Positions 17,496-26,797 of a stretch of 57,986 nt of DNA are shown piece by piece. The stretch is from Myxococcales bacterium. Lineage in GTDB: Bacteria > Myxococcota > B64-G9. Each line of letters begins with the position of its first letter. Within the stretch, counting starts at the first letter, position 1. Position numbers and translations under genes: made by a program. The stretch covers positions 1 through 57,986 of the forward strand of contig JAAZNF010000075.1 of the NCBI GenBank assembly GCA_012798435.1, given 5' to 3'. The notes beneath the pieces are model-generated. The model was not told the DNA's origin and made no database searches. It worked only from the letters and a program-made list of their open reading frames with translations.

Positions 17496-18449
17496 TCAGT
17501 GAACGTCGTTGTCGAGGTAGGAGAACACCCAGCCCCCGCGATCCAGGCCCGAAAAAGCAGCGTCTCCCTGGTGGGAAAAACCGATGAGCCAGTCGCGCAC
17601 CCGGTCCGCCGGGGTGAACCCCCGCCGGGCCAGCGCCGGGCGGCGCACGTCGCGTTCGCACACCCACAGGTTGATCTCGCGGCAGCCCTGCGACAGGCCG
17701 GCGGCGCCGGCCAGGAGTTCATCCAGCGCGCCCGCGTCCTCGGCCCACAGATCGAGGATATGAGCGATTTGACCCTTGGTCCCGTCGTATCGCTTGAGAA
17801 CCAGCCAGCCACGGAGCGTCTGGCCGTCGGCCAGAATGAGCCGGTGGTACGATCCACCGGGCCGCTCAAGCCGCCAGTTCATCCAGGCCGCGTCTCGCGC
17901 GACGGCGAGGGACAGGCCTTCCGAGAGCCGTTTCCATGCCTCGCTCAACCGCTCGTCGAAGGCGCCCACCTCGCGGCAGGCGTGGGCGCGGGGCGGAGGC
18001 GGCGCTCTGCGAAGCACCACAAGGTCCGACAGTACGCGAAATCCCGCCCGGCGGTGCCCGGGCAGGGCCTGGGCGTTCGGCTTCCCCAGCGTAAAAGTGT
18101 GGCCGGCCGCGGCCGCGCGCGAGAGGATTTCCCGCCCCAGGCAAGTGAAGACGCCGCGCCGTCGATGAGCCGGGTGCACCGCCGCTCCCACCGCCAACGA
18201 GGCCGTCACCACCTGGTCTCGGAACCGCACTCTGAGGGGAAGCAGCGAGTAAGTTCCCACGATCCCCGCCCCGGGGGCGTCGGCGACGAGATCGAGCGTC
18301 GGGCCCGTGGGTGCCTGGCGGTGGAGCCAGGAGAACAGCGCTCGATCCAGCGGGCGGCCGTAGCAGTCCCGATGGAACCGCTCCAGCGCGGGAAAATCGC
18401 CATCGGTGAGCTCCCGGATGACGGGCACATCCTCCATGCTCGGCGCCAT
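17496..18449 (-). CDS. GNAT-family N-acetyltransferase
   Basis: About 317 residues if started at ATG 18449. The acetyl-CoA-binding loop is AAVHPAHRRRGVFTCLGREI near residues 90-110 (V-x-P-x-x-R-R-x-G), followed by a long C-terminal half as in two-domain GNATs of the Eis/YhcW kind. The upstream gene ends at 18479 and a TTG at 18482 overlaps its TGA, so the true start may be TTG 18482, ATG 18449 or ATG 18437. No start has a good ribosome site, and translation may depend on coupling. It ends the operon hybrid kinase - TPR-CHAT - GNAT. Substrate unknown. Confidence 0.75.
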   Translation of the reverse strand: MAPSMEDVPVIRELTDGDFPALERFHRDCYGRPLDRALFSWLHRQAPTGPTLDLVADAPGAGIVGTYSLLPLRVRFRDQVVTASLAVGAAVHPAHRRRGVFTCLGREILSRAAAAGHTFTLGKPNAQALPGHRRAGFRVLSDLVVLRRAPPPPRAHACREVGAFDERLSEAWKRLSEGLSLAVARDAAWMNWRLERPGGSYHRLILADGQTLRGWLVLKRYDGTKGQIAHILDLWAEDAGALDELLAGAAGLSQGCREINLWVCERDVRRPALARRGFTPADRVRDWLIGFSHQGDAAFSGLDRGGWVFSYLDNDVH

Positions 18450-18478
18450 GCCAGGGTTCGAGCGCGCCGTCAAGCGCC

Positions 18479-21400
18479 TCAACCGCCGATGGTCTGGAAG
18501 GCCGCCCAGTAGAAGGGGTGAGAATACTTCTTGCCGTGGATGAGCGTTCGGGCGGCGGCGCTCAGGGCCGAGGCAGGGGCCTGGCCGGAGCGCAGCGAGC
18601 GGTAGAAAGCGCCGAACAGCTCTCGGGTCCCATCATCGGCCACGTTCCACAGGCTGGCCAGCAGCGCCGAGGCGCCCGCCTGGAGGAAAGCACGGGAGAG
18701 CCCCATCAGCTCCTCTCCGGGTTGCGCCTCGGCCTGGCCGGAGGCGCAGGCCGAGAGCACCACCAGCGGGCTGAGCGCCAGGTCGAGACCCAGCACCTCG
18801 AGGCCGCTCAGGCGGCCGGCCTCCGGGGTCGCGCCCGCCAGGACGAGGTACGATTCCAGGGGCCGCTGCGGCAGGAAGATCCCGTGCGCGGAGACGTGGA
18901 GCAGGCGGGCCGAGGGGGCCCGTTCGAGCAGCGCCGCCTTGGTCGCCCGTTCGCCGACCAGGAGCGCGGCGCCCGGGAAGTGTCGCGCCACCTCCCGCGC
19001 CTCGCCCTGCGCCGCCGGCAGGTCGGGGAGATCGGTGCGCGGGTTGCCCAGCGCCAGCACCGCTCCCTTCGCCTGCGCAGGACGGGAGCGAACCAGCACC
19101 AGGGCCGAGGCCGAGGGCGCGCTCGAAAACTCGAAGCGCTCGGTCAGGTAGCGCTGCCCGTCCCACAGGGCGCCCAAGGGCAGACGGTGCAGCGGACCCC
19201 ACGGAACCAGGGTGAGTTTCGGTGTTTTCGCCAAAAAATCGCCGAGCGGTTCGAGCAGGAGGCGGTAGATCTCATGGCCCTTGTCGCGTAGGAGCCCTTC
19301 GCCGCGCTGTGGCTGCTGCAGCGTGCGCAAGAACCCGGCGATCCGTCCCTCGATCTCCTGCGTGGGGATCTCCATGGACGCCGCCCGGAAGTCCTTTCGG
19401 CTCACCGCGAACAGGTGGAGCTTCCGGCCGTCGTGGAACCAGGAGAGCAGCGTCTCGTTCGGGCGCAAGGCGGCGCGGACGTCGGGAAGCGTCGCCGGGT
19501 TCACCCGCGCCAGCGAGAGCCACCCCTGGCGGGGATCGGGGGCCGGGAGCGCATCGACGCTGGTGGGGACGGGCGCAAGCGCGAAGGCGCCCTCCTCCGG
19601 CGCGCTGAAGGGCGGCGGCAGGCCGCGCAGGCGGCGGCGGCGAGCGTCGTCGAGCCGTTGCTGGTCCGCGTGGCGCGCCAGGCGCAGGCGGCGCTCGCCG
19701 ATCTCGTCCAGGAAGGCCCGCGCCCGGGCCCGCTCACTGGTCTCGAAGGCCGCCTCCATCCGCCCGGACGCCGCCTGCACCGCCACCGCGGCCTGGTACA
19801 GGCGCGTCTTGGCGGCCGAGAAACTGCGGCGGGCGCCCTCGGCGCCGATTCGGGCGCGCAGGCGCTCCACCAAATCCATGGCGGTCTTGAGAGCGGATTC
19901 GGCCTCGGCCGCCTCGCCCAGCCCGGCCAGGGCCCGGCCCTTCTCGGTGAGCGCCTGCCACCCCGCGTCGGGTTGCCGATCGATGTCGAGAAATTGCAGC
20001 GCGGCCTTGGCCTCCTCGAGCGCCTGCGCGAACCGGCCGGAGTCGTTGAGAAGCTCGGCCAGGTTGACACGCGCGATGACCCCGCTTCGCACGTCCCCGT
20101 TGGGGATGGAGGCGCTGGCCACGGCGGTGAAGGCGCGCTCGGCCTCGGCAGTTTTTCCGGAAAGCAAGAGCGCCAGCGCGCGTTCCAGCTCCAGCGTCCG
20201 GCCGAGCTCGCCGCGCTCGGGCTCCCTCAGGGTGGGCAGGAGGGTGGAGGCCTTCTCGAGATTCTCCAATGCCTCGGTGGAGCGGCCGGCGAACGAGAGC
20301 GCATGGCAGCGACCGGCCAGGGCCCGCAGGCGGGCTGGGGAGGCCGGCGCGAAGCGCTCGGCGGCCCGGGCGAACTCCTCAGCGGAGGTGGCGTAGTCGC
20401 CCAGGAAGTGGAGCGCCTGGGCGCGGGTGGCGAGCGCGCGAGCCGAGAGCTCCTTCGGCAGCGAGGGTGCGCCGGCCGCCTGCGCCAGGAGCAGCCCCGC
20501 CCCCTCGAAGTCGCCTTGCTGGAAGGCCAGGTAACCGAGCAGGACGGCGATCCGGGCGCCCAGGTACGGATCCGACATTCGAGCGGCCTCGGCGATGTTG
20601 GAAAGCTCCTCGGCCGCCTCTCCATCGCCGGCGACCACTCCCGCGAAGGCGGCGGCGAAGTGCAGCACCATGCTGGCCCGGGAATTGAGCGGGGCGAGGC
20701 GGGCCAGCGCCAGGCCCTGTTCCCTCGCCCGGGCCAGATCCGCGGTGAAATCCTGCGGCGAGGGCACCAGCTCGAACGAGAGTTCGGGCGGGGTGAGCGC
20801 CTTGGTGGCGAGCTGCTGCACCATCTGGACCAGGCGCCGGGCCTCCTCCTCTCGCCCGAGAATCCGCAGCGTGTCGGCCCCCTCTTGCAACGCGGCGCTG
20901 AGCTCCTCCGGCGGGGCGGCGGTCGCCTTTCCGTCCTGGCGCGAGCGGCCCAGCGCACCCTCGATGCGCAGCGCGATCTCGGCGGCGCGCTCGGGGTCCA
21001 GCGCCAGCCGGGCCAGGCGGAAGGCGGCCAGCAGCGGCACGGGGGCGTCGGCCGCGTCCCGCGCCTGCTGCAGCAGACGCCGGATCTCCGGGGCCAGGGC
21101 CGCCTGGAGCGCGGTTCGTTTGGCGTCCGCGGCGTCCTGATCGAGCAAGGCCAGCGCCTCGGAGATCAACGAACGGTCCCGGCAGAGCGTACCGGACGAC
21201 CGGTACAGCTCCTCCAGGAAACGGGTCAGATCCCGCCGGGGGAGGGGGCTGCCGCCGAGTGGGGAGACGTAGCCCCCCAGGGACCGGCCGGCTTGGCGGG
21301 AGTTCTCCAGGCAACCCTCGACATCCGAGAGCAGGCATAGGATCTCGGCCAGCTCGGCGCGCAGCGCCGCGGCGGCGGGATCTTGCGCGTCCGCTCGCTC

Positions 21401-21538
21401 TCCCAGCGCCGTTCCCAGCCGGGTGGCCGCCCGCTGGTAGAGCTCCCGCGCCTCGGCGGCGAGGTCCGCCGTGGAGGGAGCCGGCCCCGGCGCGGCGAGA
21501 AGGAGGGTCACCAGTGATGAGACAAGGACCATGCTCAT
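18479..21538 (-). CDS. TPR-CHAT caspase-like peptidase, secreted
   Basis: 1019 residues from ATG 21538, which overlaps the histidine-kinase stop (ATGA). An N-terminal signal-like stretch (MVLVSSLVTLLLAAPG) is followed by about 600 residues of TPR-like helical repeats. The C-terminal CHAT domain spans about 690-1019. The Cys-His dyad is visible: H885 in HVSAHG and C931 in VLSACASG, followed by the diagnostic ALLASLWNVAD and a C-terminal HPFYWAAFQTIG. CHAT proteins are caspase-clan proteases often activated by ligand binding to their TPRs. The signal sequence suggests a periplasmic or exported protease. Its fusion by overlap to a hybrid kinase gene suggests joint control. Target unknown. Confidence 0.88.
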   Translation of the reverse strand: MSMVLVSSLVTLLLAAPGPAPSTADLAAEARELYQRAATRLGTALGERADAQDPAAAALRAELAEILCLLSDVEGCLENSRQAGRSLGGYVSPLGGSPLPRRDLTRFLEELYRSSGTLCRDRSLISEALALLDQDAADAKRTALQAALAPEIRRLLQQARDAADAPVPLLAAFRLARLALDPERAAEIALRIEGALGRSRQDGKATAAPPEELSAALQEGADTLRILGREEEARRLVQMVQQLATKALTPPELSFELVPSPQDFTADLARAREQGLALARLAPLNSRASMVLHFAAAFAGVVAGDGEAAEELSNIAEAARMSDPYLGARIAVLLGYLAFQQGDFEGAGLLLAQAAGAPSLPKELSARALATRAQALHFLGDYATSAEEFARAAERFAPASPARLRALAGRCHALSFAGRSTEALENLEKASTLLPTLREPERGELGRTLELERALALLLSGKTAEAERAFTAVASASIPNGDVRSGVIARVNLAELLNDSGRFAQALEEAKAALQFLDIDRQPDAGWQALTEKGRALAGLGEAAEAESALKTAMDLVERLRARIGAEGARRSFSAAKTRLYQAAVAVQAASGRMEAAFETSERARARAFLDEIGERRLRLARHADQQRLDDARRRRLRGLPPPFSAPEEGAFALAPVPTSVDALPAPDPRQGWLSLARVNPATLPDVRAALRPNETLLSWFHDGRKLHLFAVSRKDFRAASMEIPTQEIEGRIAGFLRTLQQPQRGEGLLRDKGHEIYRLLLEPLGDFLAKTPKLTLVPWGPLHRLPLGALWDGQRYLTERFEFSSAPSASALVLVRSRPAQAKGAVLALGNPRTDLPDLPAAQGEAREVARHFPGAALLVGERATKAALLERAPSARLLHVSAHGIFLPQRPLESYLVLAGATPEAGRLSGLEVLGLDLALSPLVVLSACASGQAEAQPGEELMGLSRAFLQAGASALLASLWNVADDGTRELFGAFYRSLRSGQAPASALSAAARTLIHGKKYSHPFYWAAFQTIGG

Positions 21539-23268
21539 GAGACAATCGACGGATTCGTTGGAGGTTTTCTTCCCGCCGCCAGCCAGCGTTCGACCACCTG
21601 GAGCAGCTCGCCCGCCTGGACCGGTTTTCCGATGAAGTCGTCCATGCCGGCGGCGAAACACCGGTCGCGCTCCTCGCTGAGGACGTGGGCCGTCATGGCC
21701 AGTATGGGAACGCGCCGCCCGGCGGCGGAGGCGCCTTCCGCCTGGCGAATGCGGTGAGCCGCTTCGATCCCGTCCAGGCCCGGAAGCCCCACGTCCATCA
21801 GGATGAGGTCCGGCCGGGCCGCCGCGGCCGCCTCGACGACGGCGTTACCGTCGGCGACGACCTCGACCTGGTATCCCTTGCGCTGCAGGATGGTCTGGAC
21901 CAGCATGCGCGACACCGGGTCGTCCTCCGCGGCCAGGATGCGGCGGCCGGCGGTCGCCTCCGGGGCGGCAGGCAGCGGTAGCGTCGCCTCGAAGACAGCG
22001 CCACCCGCCGGGAGGTTCTCGGCGCGTATCGAGCCGCCCATGACGTGGCACAGCTGCTGCACGATGTGCAGACCCAGGCCGCTGCCGTCCACGCCGCCGC
22101 AATCCTTCGCGCGCAGGAACGGCTCGAAGAGGTGCGGCATGACGTCCGGTGGGATCCCCGGCCCGGTGTCCTGCACCCGAAGACGCAGCCCAACCGTTTC
22201 GGCCAACCGGGCGCTCACCTCCACGCGGCCGGCCGGGGTGTACTTGATGGCGTTGTCCACCAGGTTGACGACGATCTGACGCAGGCGCAGCGTGTCGCCC
22301 AGGAGGCGCTTGGGCACGTCGCCGGAGATGTCGAGAGACAGCGCGATGCCTTTGGCCCGGGCCCGGGGCTGGAGTTCTTCGACCACCTCCGCGAGGAGGC
22401 ACCGCGGTTCGAACGGCACCGGGTGGAGCTGGAGCTTCGAGGCGTCGATGCGGGAGACGTCCAAAAGGTCGTTCACTAGCCGCCGCAGCGCCAGCGCGCT
22501 CTGTTTCACCGCTGCCAGGTGCCGGGTGCAGGCGTCGTTGGGAGCGTTGGTATGCATGAGATCGCACAGGCCCAGGATGGCGTTGAGGGGTGTCCGCAGC
22601 TCGTGGCTGGCCTTGGCCAGGAAGGCCCGGCGGGCCTCGCTCGCCTGTTCCACCCTGCTCTTCGCCTCCAGAAGCTGGTTCAGGCTCAGCCGGCGGTACA
22701 GCTCGTAGTAGCCGGCCACGCCGAGCAGCACCACCAGCGAGAAGAAGAGGGTCAGGCCCATGTCCACCAGGCGTTGCTCGGGGAGCACCGCGTCGGGGAA
22801 TTCGAAGCCGGCGGCGTGCATGGCGAGGAACACCACCAGCGCCAGCGCCGAAACGCCGACCCACAACACGCCTCCTCGCCCCAAAAGAAAGATCCCGATC
22901 AGGGCCAGGACAAAGTAGAGCACCGAGTTGGCTCGGGCCAGGCCGCCGGTGGAGAAGTTCGCCAGAACCACTCCCACCAGGAAAATGAGCAAGATCAGGT
23001 GGCCGATCAAGGGAGGGTGCCCGAGCTTTCTCCCCAGCAGATAGACCACCAGCAGCACCAGCACGCCGGTGAAGAAGGCGACGGCCAGGTTCGTGGCGCC
23101 GTACAGAAAGAAAGACAGCGCCCACATGTTACCCAACACCAGGCACAGCCAGAATACCAGCGAGAGCAATCGGAGCCGCAGGGCGTTCTCCAGGTGGGCA
23201 GGATTCACTTTGCCGCCTTCACGAGGAAGGTCGAGCGAACCGAACCAGCGGTGGAAGGGCATCGCCAT
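21535..23268 (-). CDS. Membrane hybrid histidine kinase with receiver domain
   Basis: 577 residues from ATG 23268 (GAGGA upstream). About six hydrophobic helices fill residues 35-190. HisKA follows with ASHELRTP (H222), then an HATPase domain (N box NLVDNAIKY, DTGPGIP, GSGLGL). A C-terminal receiver has acidic pocket EDD and phospho-acceptor D492 in LMDVGLPG. There is no HPt and no DNA-binding domain, so the phosphate must go to a protein elsewhere or the receiver may be regulatory. First gene of the operon with the CHAT protease and the GNAT enzyme. Confidence 0.92.
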   Translation of the reverse strand: MAMPFHRWFGSLDLPREGGKVNPAHLENALRLRLLSLVFWLCLVLGNMWALSFFLYGATNLAVAFFTGVLVLLVVYLLGRKLGHPPLIGHLILLIFLVGVVLANFSTGGLARANSVLYFVLALIGIFLLGRGGVLWVGVSALALVVFLAMHAAGFEFPDAVLPEQRLVDMGLTLFFSLVVLLGVAGYYELYRRLSLNQLLEAKSRVEQASEARRAFLAKASHELRTPLNAILGLCDLMHTNAPNDACTRHLAAVKQSALALRRLVNDLLDVSRIDASKLQLHPVPFEPRCLLAEVVEELQPRARAKGIALSLDISGDVPKRLLGDTLRLRQIVVNLVDNAIKYTPAGRVEVSARLAETVGLRLRVQDTGPGIPPDVMPHLFEPFLRAKDCGGVDGSGLGLHIVQQLCHVMGGSIRAENLPAGGAVFEATLPLPAAPEATAGRRILAAEDDPVSRMLVQTILQRKGYQVEVVADGNAVVEAAAAARPDLILMDVGLPGLDGIEAAHRIRQAEGASAAGRRVPILAMTAHVLSEERDRCFAAGMDDFIGKPVQAGELLQVVERWLAAGRKPPTNPSIVS

Positions 23269-23289
23269 GATTTCCTCAGCCGGCTCGTT

Positions 23290-23318
23290 CCTATACCCCG
23301 GCGGCGTTGCGGTAGCAA
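23290..23318 (-). promoter_or_regulatory. Promoter of the hybrid kinase/CHAT/GNAT operon
   Basis: Minus strand: TTGCTA (23318-23313), 17 nt, TATAGG (23295-23290). Predicted start near 23283, 15 nt before ATG 23268. Confidence 0.55.
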
Positions 23319-23444
23319 CAGCCTTTACATGATCCCGGCGGTTTTCCCTTGACAGCGAGCGGTGATAGGTGTTTGCGTATTCCAAATCCCATTCCCCGGC
23401 TCAGTCCGGAGGAGGCGGAATTGATCTCAGGAAGGAGCGCCAAA

Positions 23445-24899
23445 ATGAGCATGCGAATCAAGGGGTTGTGGGTCGCTTGGGTGTGTCTGGCCTGCCTGGG
23501 CCTGTACGCTCGGTCGGCGCACGCGCAGGGCGAGGAGCGCACCATCCGCCTGGTGGTCGGGGAGCAGAAGAGCTTCAATTTCCCGGGGATGACCAAGGTG
23601 GTGATGGGCAACAGCAGCATCGCCGACGTGCGCGTGGTCGGTAGCGAGAACATCATCCTGTTCGCCACCGGCTCCGGCCGGACCACCATGATGGTCATGC
23701 GCCACGGCAAGCCCAACATCTCCTACACGGTGGTGGTCTCGAAGGAGGACGTGAACACCCTGATGGCCGAGGTGCGCAAGCTCCTCGGTGATCGCGAGGG
23801 CATCTCCATCCGGCCCATCGGCGATCGGGTGATTCTGGACGGCCGGGCGTTCACCAGCGAGGACTTCACTCGCGTCCAGGAGATCTGCAAGCTGTACCCC
23901 CAGGTCACCTCCTTCGTGAAGATCAATCCCAACGCCCGCAAGCTGGTGGCCGACCAGCTCAACGTGGAGCTGCAGAAGGCCGGCCTCAAGGACGTGGAAG
24001 CCACCGTGGTGGGCACCAAGATCTTCCTGGAGGGCTCGGTCGAATCCAAGCAGGACCTCCAGAAGGCGGAGATGATCACCAAGGCCGTAGGCGAGGAGGT
24101 CGAGAACCTCCTGACGGTGGGCATCAAGCGCATGGTGCTGGTGGAGGTCGACTTCGTGGAGATCAAGAAGAGCGGTCAGGATCACGTCGGTATCCGCTGG
24201 CCGCTGAACTTCGAAGGAAACGCCAACTGGAACATGACCTGGACCTTCCCGCTCAAGCCCAGCGGGCCGCCCGCCGGCTTCTCCGGGCTCAACATGCAGG
24301 CGGAGACGGCCTTCGGCTTCGGGTTCCTGTTCACCAACGGCTACGCCCGCGTGCTGGCCCAGCCCAAGCTGGTGTGCGCCAGCGGCGAGCCCGCCGAGTT
24401 CATGGCCGGCGGCCAGGTCCCCATCCCGATGGTGACCGCCACCTCGTTCCAGGTGGACTTCAAGCCCTTCGGCATCATCCTCAAGATCACGCCGGTGGCG
24501 GACCGGCACGGCAACATCCAGATCGACATCATGAGCGAGGTGTCCGACATCGACCGTTCGCTGGGCGTGGTGGCCAACGGCGTCGACATCCCGGGCTTCG
24601 TCACCGATCGCGCCAAGACCAACGTCACCGTGCGCCACGGCCAGACCATCGTGCTGTCCGGCCTGTTCCACCACGTCGAGGAGAAGGACCTCTCCAAGGT
24701 GCCGCTACTGGGCCACATCCCCATCATCGGCGAGGTCTTCAAGTCCCGTACCTTCCGCGAGAAGAAGGCCGAGCTGTGCGTGTTCGTCACCCCGCGCATC
24801 GTGAACCCGGAGACCCCCAAGATCCTCAAGATGATCTCGGACGTGAAGAGCCGTTACAAGCGCGCCCGGGACGAGGTGAGCTTCGGGATCTTCGACTGA
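23445..24899 (+). CDS. cpaC: Tad/Flp-type secretin (CpaC/RcpA family)
   Basis: 484 residues. ATG 23445 follows AGGAAGGAGCG and begins a signal peptide (cut near AHAQ, about residue 28). The N-terminal pilus-secretin domain (VGEQKSFNFPGMTKVVMGN) is about 30-105, followed by a BON-like part. The secretin domain at about 250-470 has the conserved end VPLLGHIPIIGEVFKS and CVFVTPRIV. It should form the outer-membrane ring of a type IVc (Tad) pilus or related secretion device. Downstream are an FHA-CpaF ATPase and an FHA/TPR protein; no pilin, TadB/TadC or CpaB gene is present in the window, so the machine must be completed elsewhere. Confidence 0.9.
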   Translation: MSMRIKGLWVAWVCLACLGLYARSAHAQGEERTIRLVVGEQKSFNFPGMTKVVMGNSSIADVRVVGSENIILFATGSGRTTMMVMRHGKPNISYTVVVSKEDVNTLMAEVRKLLGDREGISIRPIGDRVILDGRAFTSEDFTRVQEICKLYPQVTSFVKINPNARKLVADQLNVELQKAGLKDVEATVVGTKIFLEGSVESKQDLQKAEMITKAVGEEVENLLTVGIKRMVLVEVDFVEIKKSGQDHVGIRWPLNFEGNANWNMTWTFPLKPSGPPAGFSGLNMQAETAFGFGFLFTNGYARVLAQPKLVCASGEPAEFMAGGQVPIPMVTATSFQVDFKPFGIILKITPVADRHGNIQIDIMSEVSDIDRSLGVVANGVDIPGFVTDRAKTNVTVRHGQTIVLSGLFHHVEEKDLSKVPLLGHIPIIGEVFKSRTFREKKAELCVFVTPRIVNPETPKILKMISDVKSRYKRARDEVSFGIFD

Positions 24900-24932
24900 G
24901 AACGGCCTGGACCGGACAGCGGAGGCACCCGC

Positions 24933-26777
24933 ATGTTGAGCATCACCATCGCGGAAAAAGGGGGAGCCACCAAGGCCCGAGACTTCCAGCGGGATGAGAT
25001 CACCATCGGCCGCATCCAGGGCAATGACATCGTCCTTCCGCGGGGCAATGTCTCGAAGAAACACGCCCGCATCGTGCAAAGGGACGGCAAGGTGGTGGTG
25101 CTGGATCTCAAGAGCACCAACGGCACCTACGTCAACGGCAAGCGCATCGGGGCGCCCCAGGTGGTGAAGCCTGGCGACAAGATCCAGGTCGGGGACTTCA
25201 TCATCCAGATCACCCCACCGGCCGAGGTCATCGCCGAGACGCCCTCGCGACCCTCGCTGGGCACCACCCGCGGCGTCAAGAAGCGGCTCGACGTGGAGCC
25301 CGAGGAGGAGGTGGCAGAGGCAGAGGCAGAGGCGGAGGAAGAGGCAGAGGAAGTGGAGGACATGGGTTCCGCCGACGAGGAGGAGGTTTCGGCCACCTCC
25401 GCCGAGGCGCAGCCGGCACCTCCGCCGCCGCGGCCGCCCTCCCGCCCGGCCACCCCCAAGGCGCCCGAGAGCGCCAAGAAGCGCGAGCGCGATCCGCGCA
25501 CCGAGGAGTACAGCCGCCTGCAGCGCGAAGTCCACAACCGCCTGATCGACTACCTGGACCTGCGGCGCATGGAGATCGAGCGCCTGGGAGACGAGGAGCT
25601 GTGGAACCAGACCGAGCGCGCCATCCGGGACATCATGGGGCAGATGGAGAAGGATGGCGAGGTGCCCGGGTGGGTGGATGTGGAGCTGCTGGTCAAGGAC
25701 GTGCTGAACGAGGCCTTGGGGCTGGGGCCGCTCGAGGAGTTCTTGGCCGATCCCAGCATCAACGAGATCATGGTCAACCACTCCAAGCAGATCTACATCG
25801 AGCGCGGCGGCAAGCTGCAGCTTTCTGAAAAGACCTTCAGCTCGGATCAGGCGGTGCTGGGCGTGATCGAGCGCATCGTGGCGCCGCTGGGGCGGCGCAT
25901 CGACGAGAGCTCGCCCATGGTGGACGCACGCCTCAAGGACGGCTCGCGGGTGAACGCCATCATCCCGCCGCTGGCCATCAAGGGCCCATCCATCACCATC
26001 CGCAAGTTCAAGAAGGACGTGCTGACCGTCGACCAGCTGGTGAAGTACAACACCCTGACCAAGGGGATGGCCGAGTTCCTGGAGATGTGCGTGAAGGCCC
26101 GCAAGAACATCGTCGTCTCCGGCGGCACCGGCTCGGGCAAGACCACCACCCTCAATTGCCTGTCGGCCTTCATCCCCGAGGAGGAGCGCATCATCACCGT
26201 GGAGGACGCCGCCGAGCTGCAGCTGCGCCAGGAGCACTGGGTGGCGCTCGAGTCCCGCCCGCCCAACATCGAGGGCAAGGGCCAGATCACCATCCGTGAC
26301 CTGGTGCGCAACTGCCTGCGCATGCGCCCGGATCGCATCGTGGTGGGCGAGTGCCGCGGCGGCGAGACCCTGGACATGCTACAGGCCATGAACACCGGTC
26401 ACGACGGCTCGCTCACCACCCTGCACGCCAACACCCCGCGCGACTGCCTGTCCCGCCTCGAAACCATGGTGCTCATGTCCGGCATGGACCTGCCGGTGCG
26501 CGCCATCCGCGAGCAGGTCGCCTCCGCCATCAACATGATCGTGCAGCAGACGCGCTTCTCGGACGGCTCGCGCAAGATCACCTTCATCACCGAGGTCACC
26601 GGGATGGAGGAGGACATCATCTCGCTGCAGAACATCTTCTACTTCAAGCAGGAAGGCTTCGACGAGAACAACAAGGTGATGGGCCGCTACGTGGCCACCG
26701 GTTTCATCCCCAAGTTCTACGACGACCTGCAGCGGCGCGGCATCCCCGTCAACATGGACATCTTCCGCGAGCAATAG
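24933..26777 (+). CDS. cpaF: FHA-domain-fused CpaF/TadA secretion ATPase
   Basis: 614 residues. Residues 1-95 form a canonical FHA domain (ITIGRIQGND, SKKHARI, STNGTYVNGKRI) that should bind phosphothreonine. A Glu/Ala-rich acidic linker (about 105-155) follows. From about 190 to the end is a type II/IV secretion ATPase of the CpaF branch: N-domain, Walker A GGTGSGKT (about 397-404), Asp box, the Walker B-like region RIVVGECRGGE and the His box GHDGSLTTLHANTP. The FHA fusion suggests control by Ser/Thr phosphorylation; a candidate kinase is encoded 7.5 kb upstream (inference only). 33 nt behind the secretin gene. Confidence 0.93.
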   Translation: MLSITIAEKGGATKARDFQRDEITIGRIQGNDIVLPRGNVSKKHARIVQRDGKVVVLDLKSTNGTYVNGKRIGAPQVVKPGDKIQVGDFIIQITPPAEVIAETPSRPSLGTTRGVKKRLDVEPEEEVAEAEAEAEEEAEEVEDMGSADEEEVSATSAEAQPAPPPPRPPSRPATPKAPESAKKRERDPRTEEYSRLQREVHNRLIDYLDLRRMEIERLGDEELWNQTERAIRDIMGQMEKDGEVPGWVDVELLVKDVLNEALGLGPLEEFLADPSINEIMVNHSKQIYIERGGKLQLSEKTFSSDQAVLGVIERIVAPLGRRIDESSPMVDARLKDGSRVNAIIPPLAIKGPSITIRKFKKDVLTVDQLVKYNTLTKGMAEFLEMCVKARKNIVVSGGTGSGKTTTLNCLSAFIPEEERIITVEDAAELQLRQEHWVALESRPPNIEGKGQITIRDLVRNCLRMRPDRIVVGECRGGETLDMLQAMNTGHDGSLTTLHANTPRDCLSRLETMVLMSGMDLPVRAIREQVASAINMIVQQTRFSDGSRKITFITEVTGMEEDIISLQNIFYFKQEGFDENNKVMGRYVATGFIPKFYDDLQRRGIPVNMDIFREQ

Positions 26778-26797
26778 GCTTGCGCTGACACGCCGAG

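Noticed and set aside
18479-21538. TPR-CHAT protein as part of a type III-E CRISPR (Csx29-like) system
   Set aside because: No CRISPR repeats, Cas7-11-like effector or other cas gene in the window, and the protein has a signal-like N-terminus.
23349-23380. TTGACA upstream of the secretin gene as its -35 box
   Set aside because: No acceptable -10 hexamer at 16-18 nt spacing; the secretin promoter remains unassigned.
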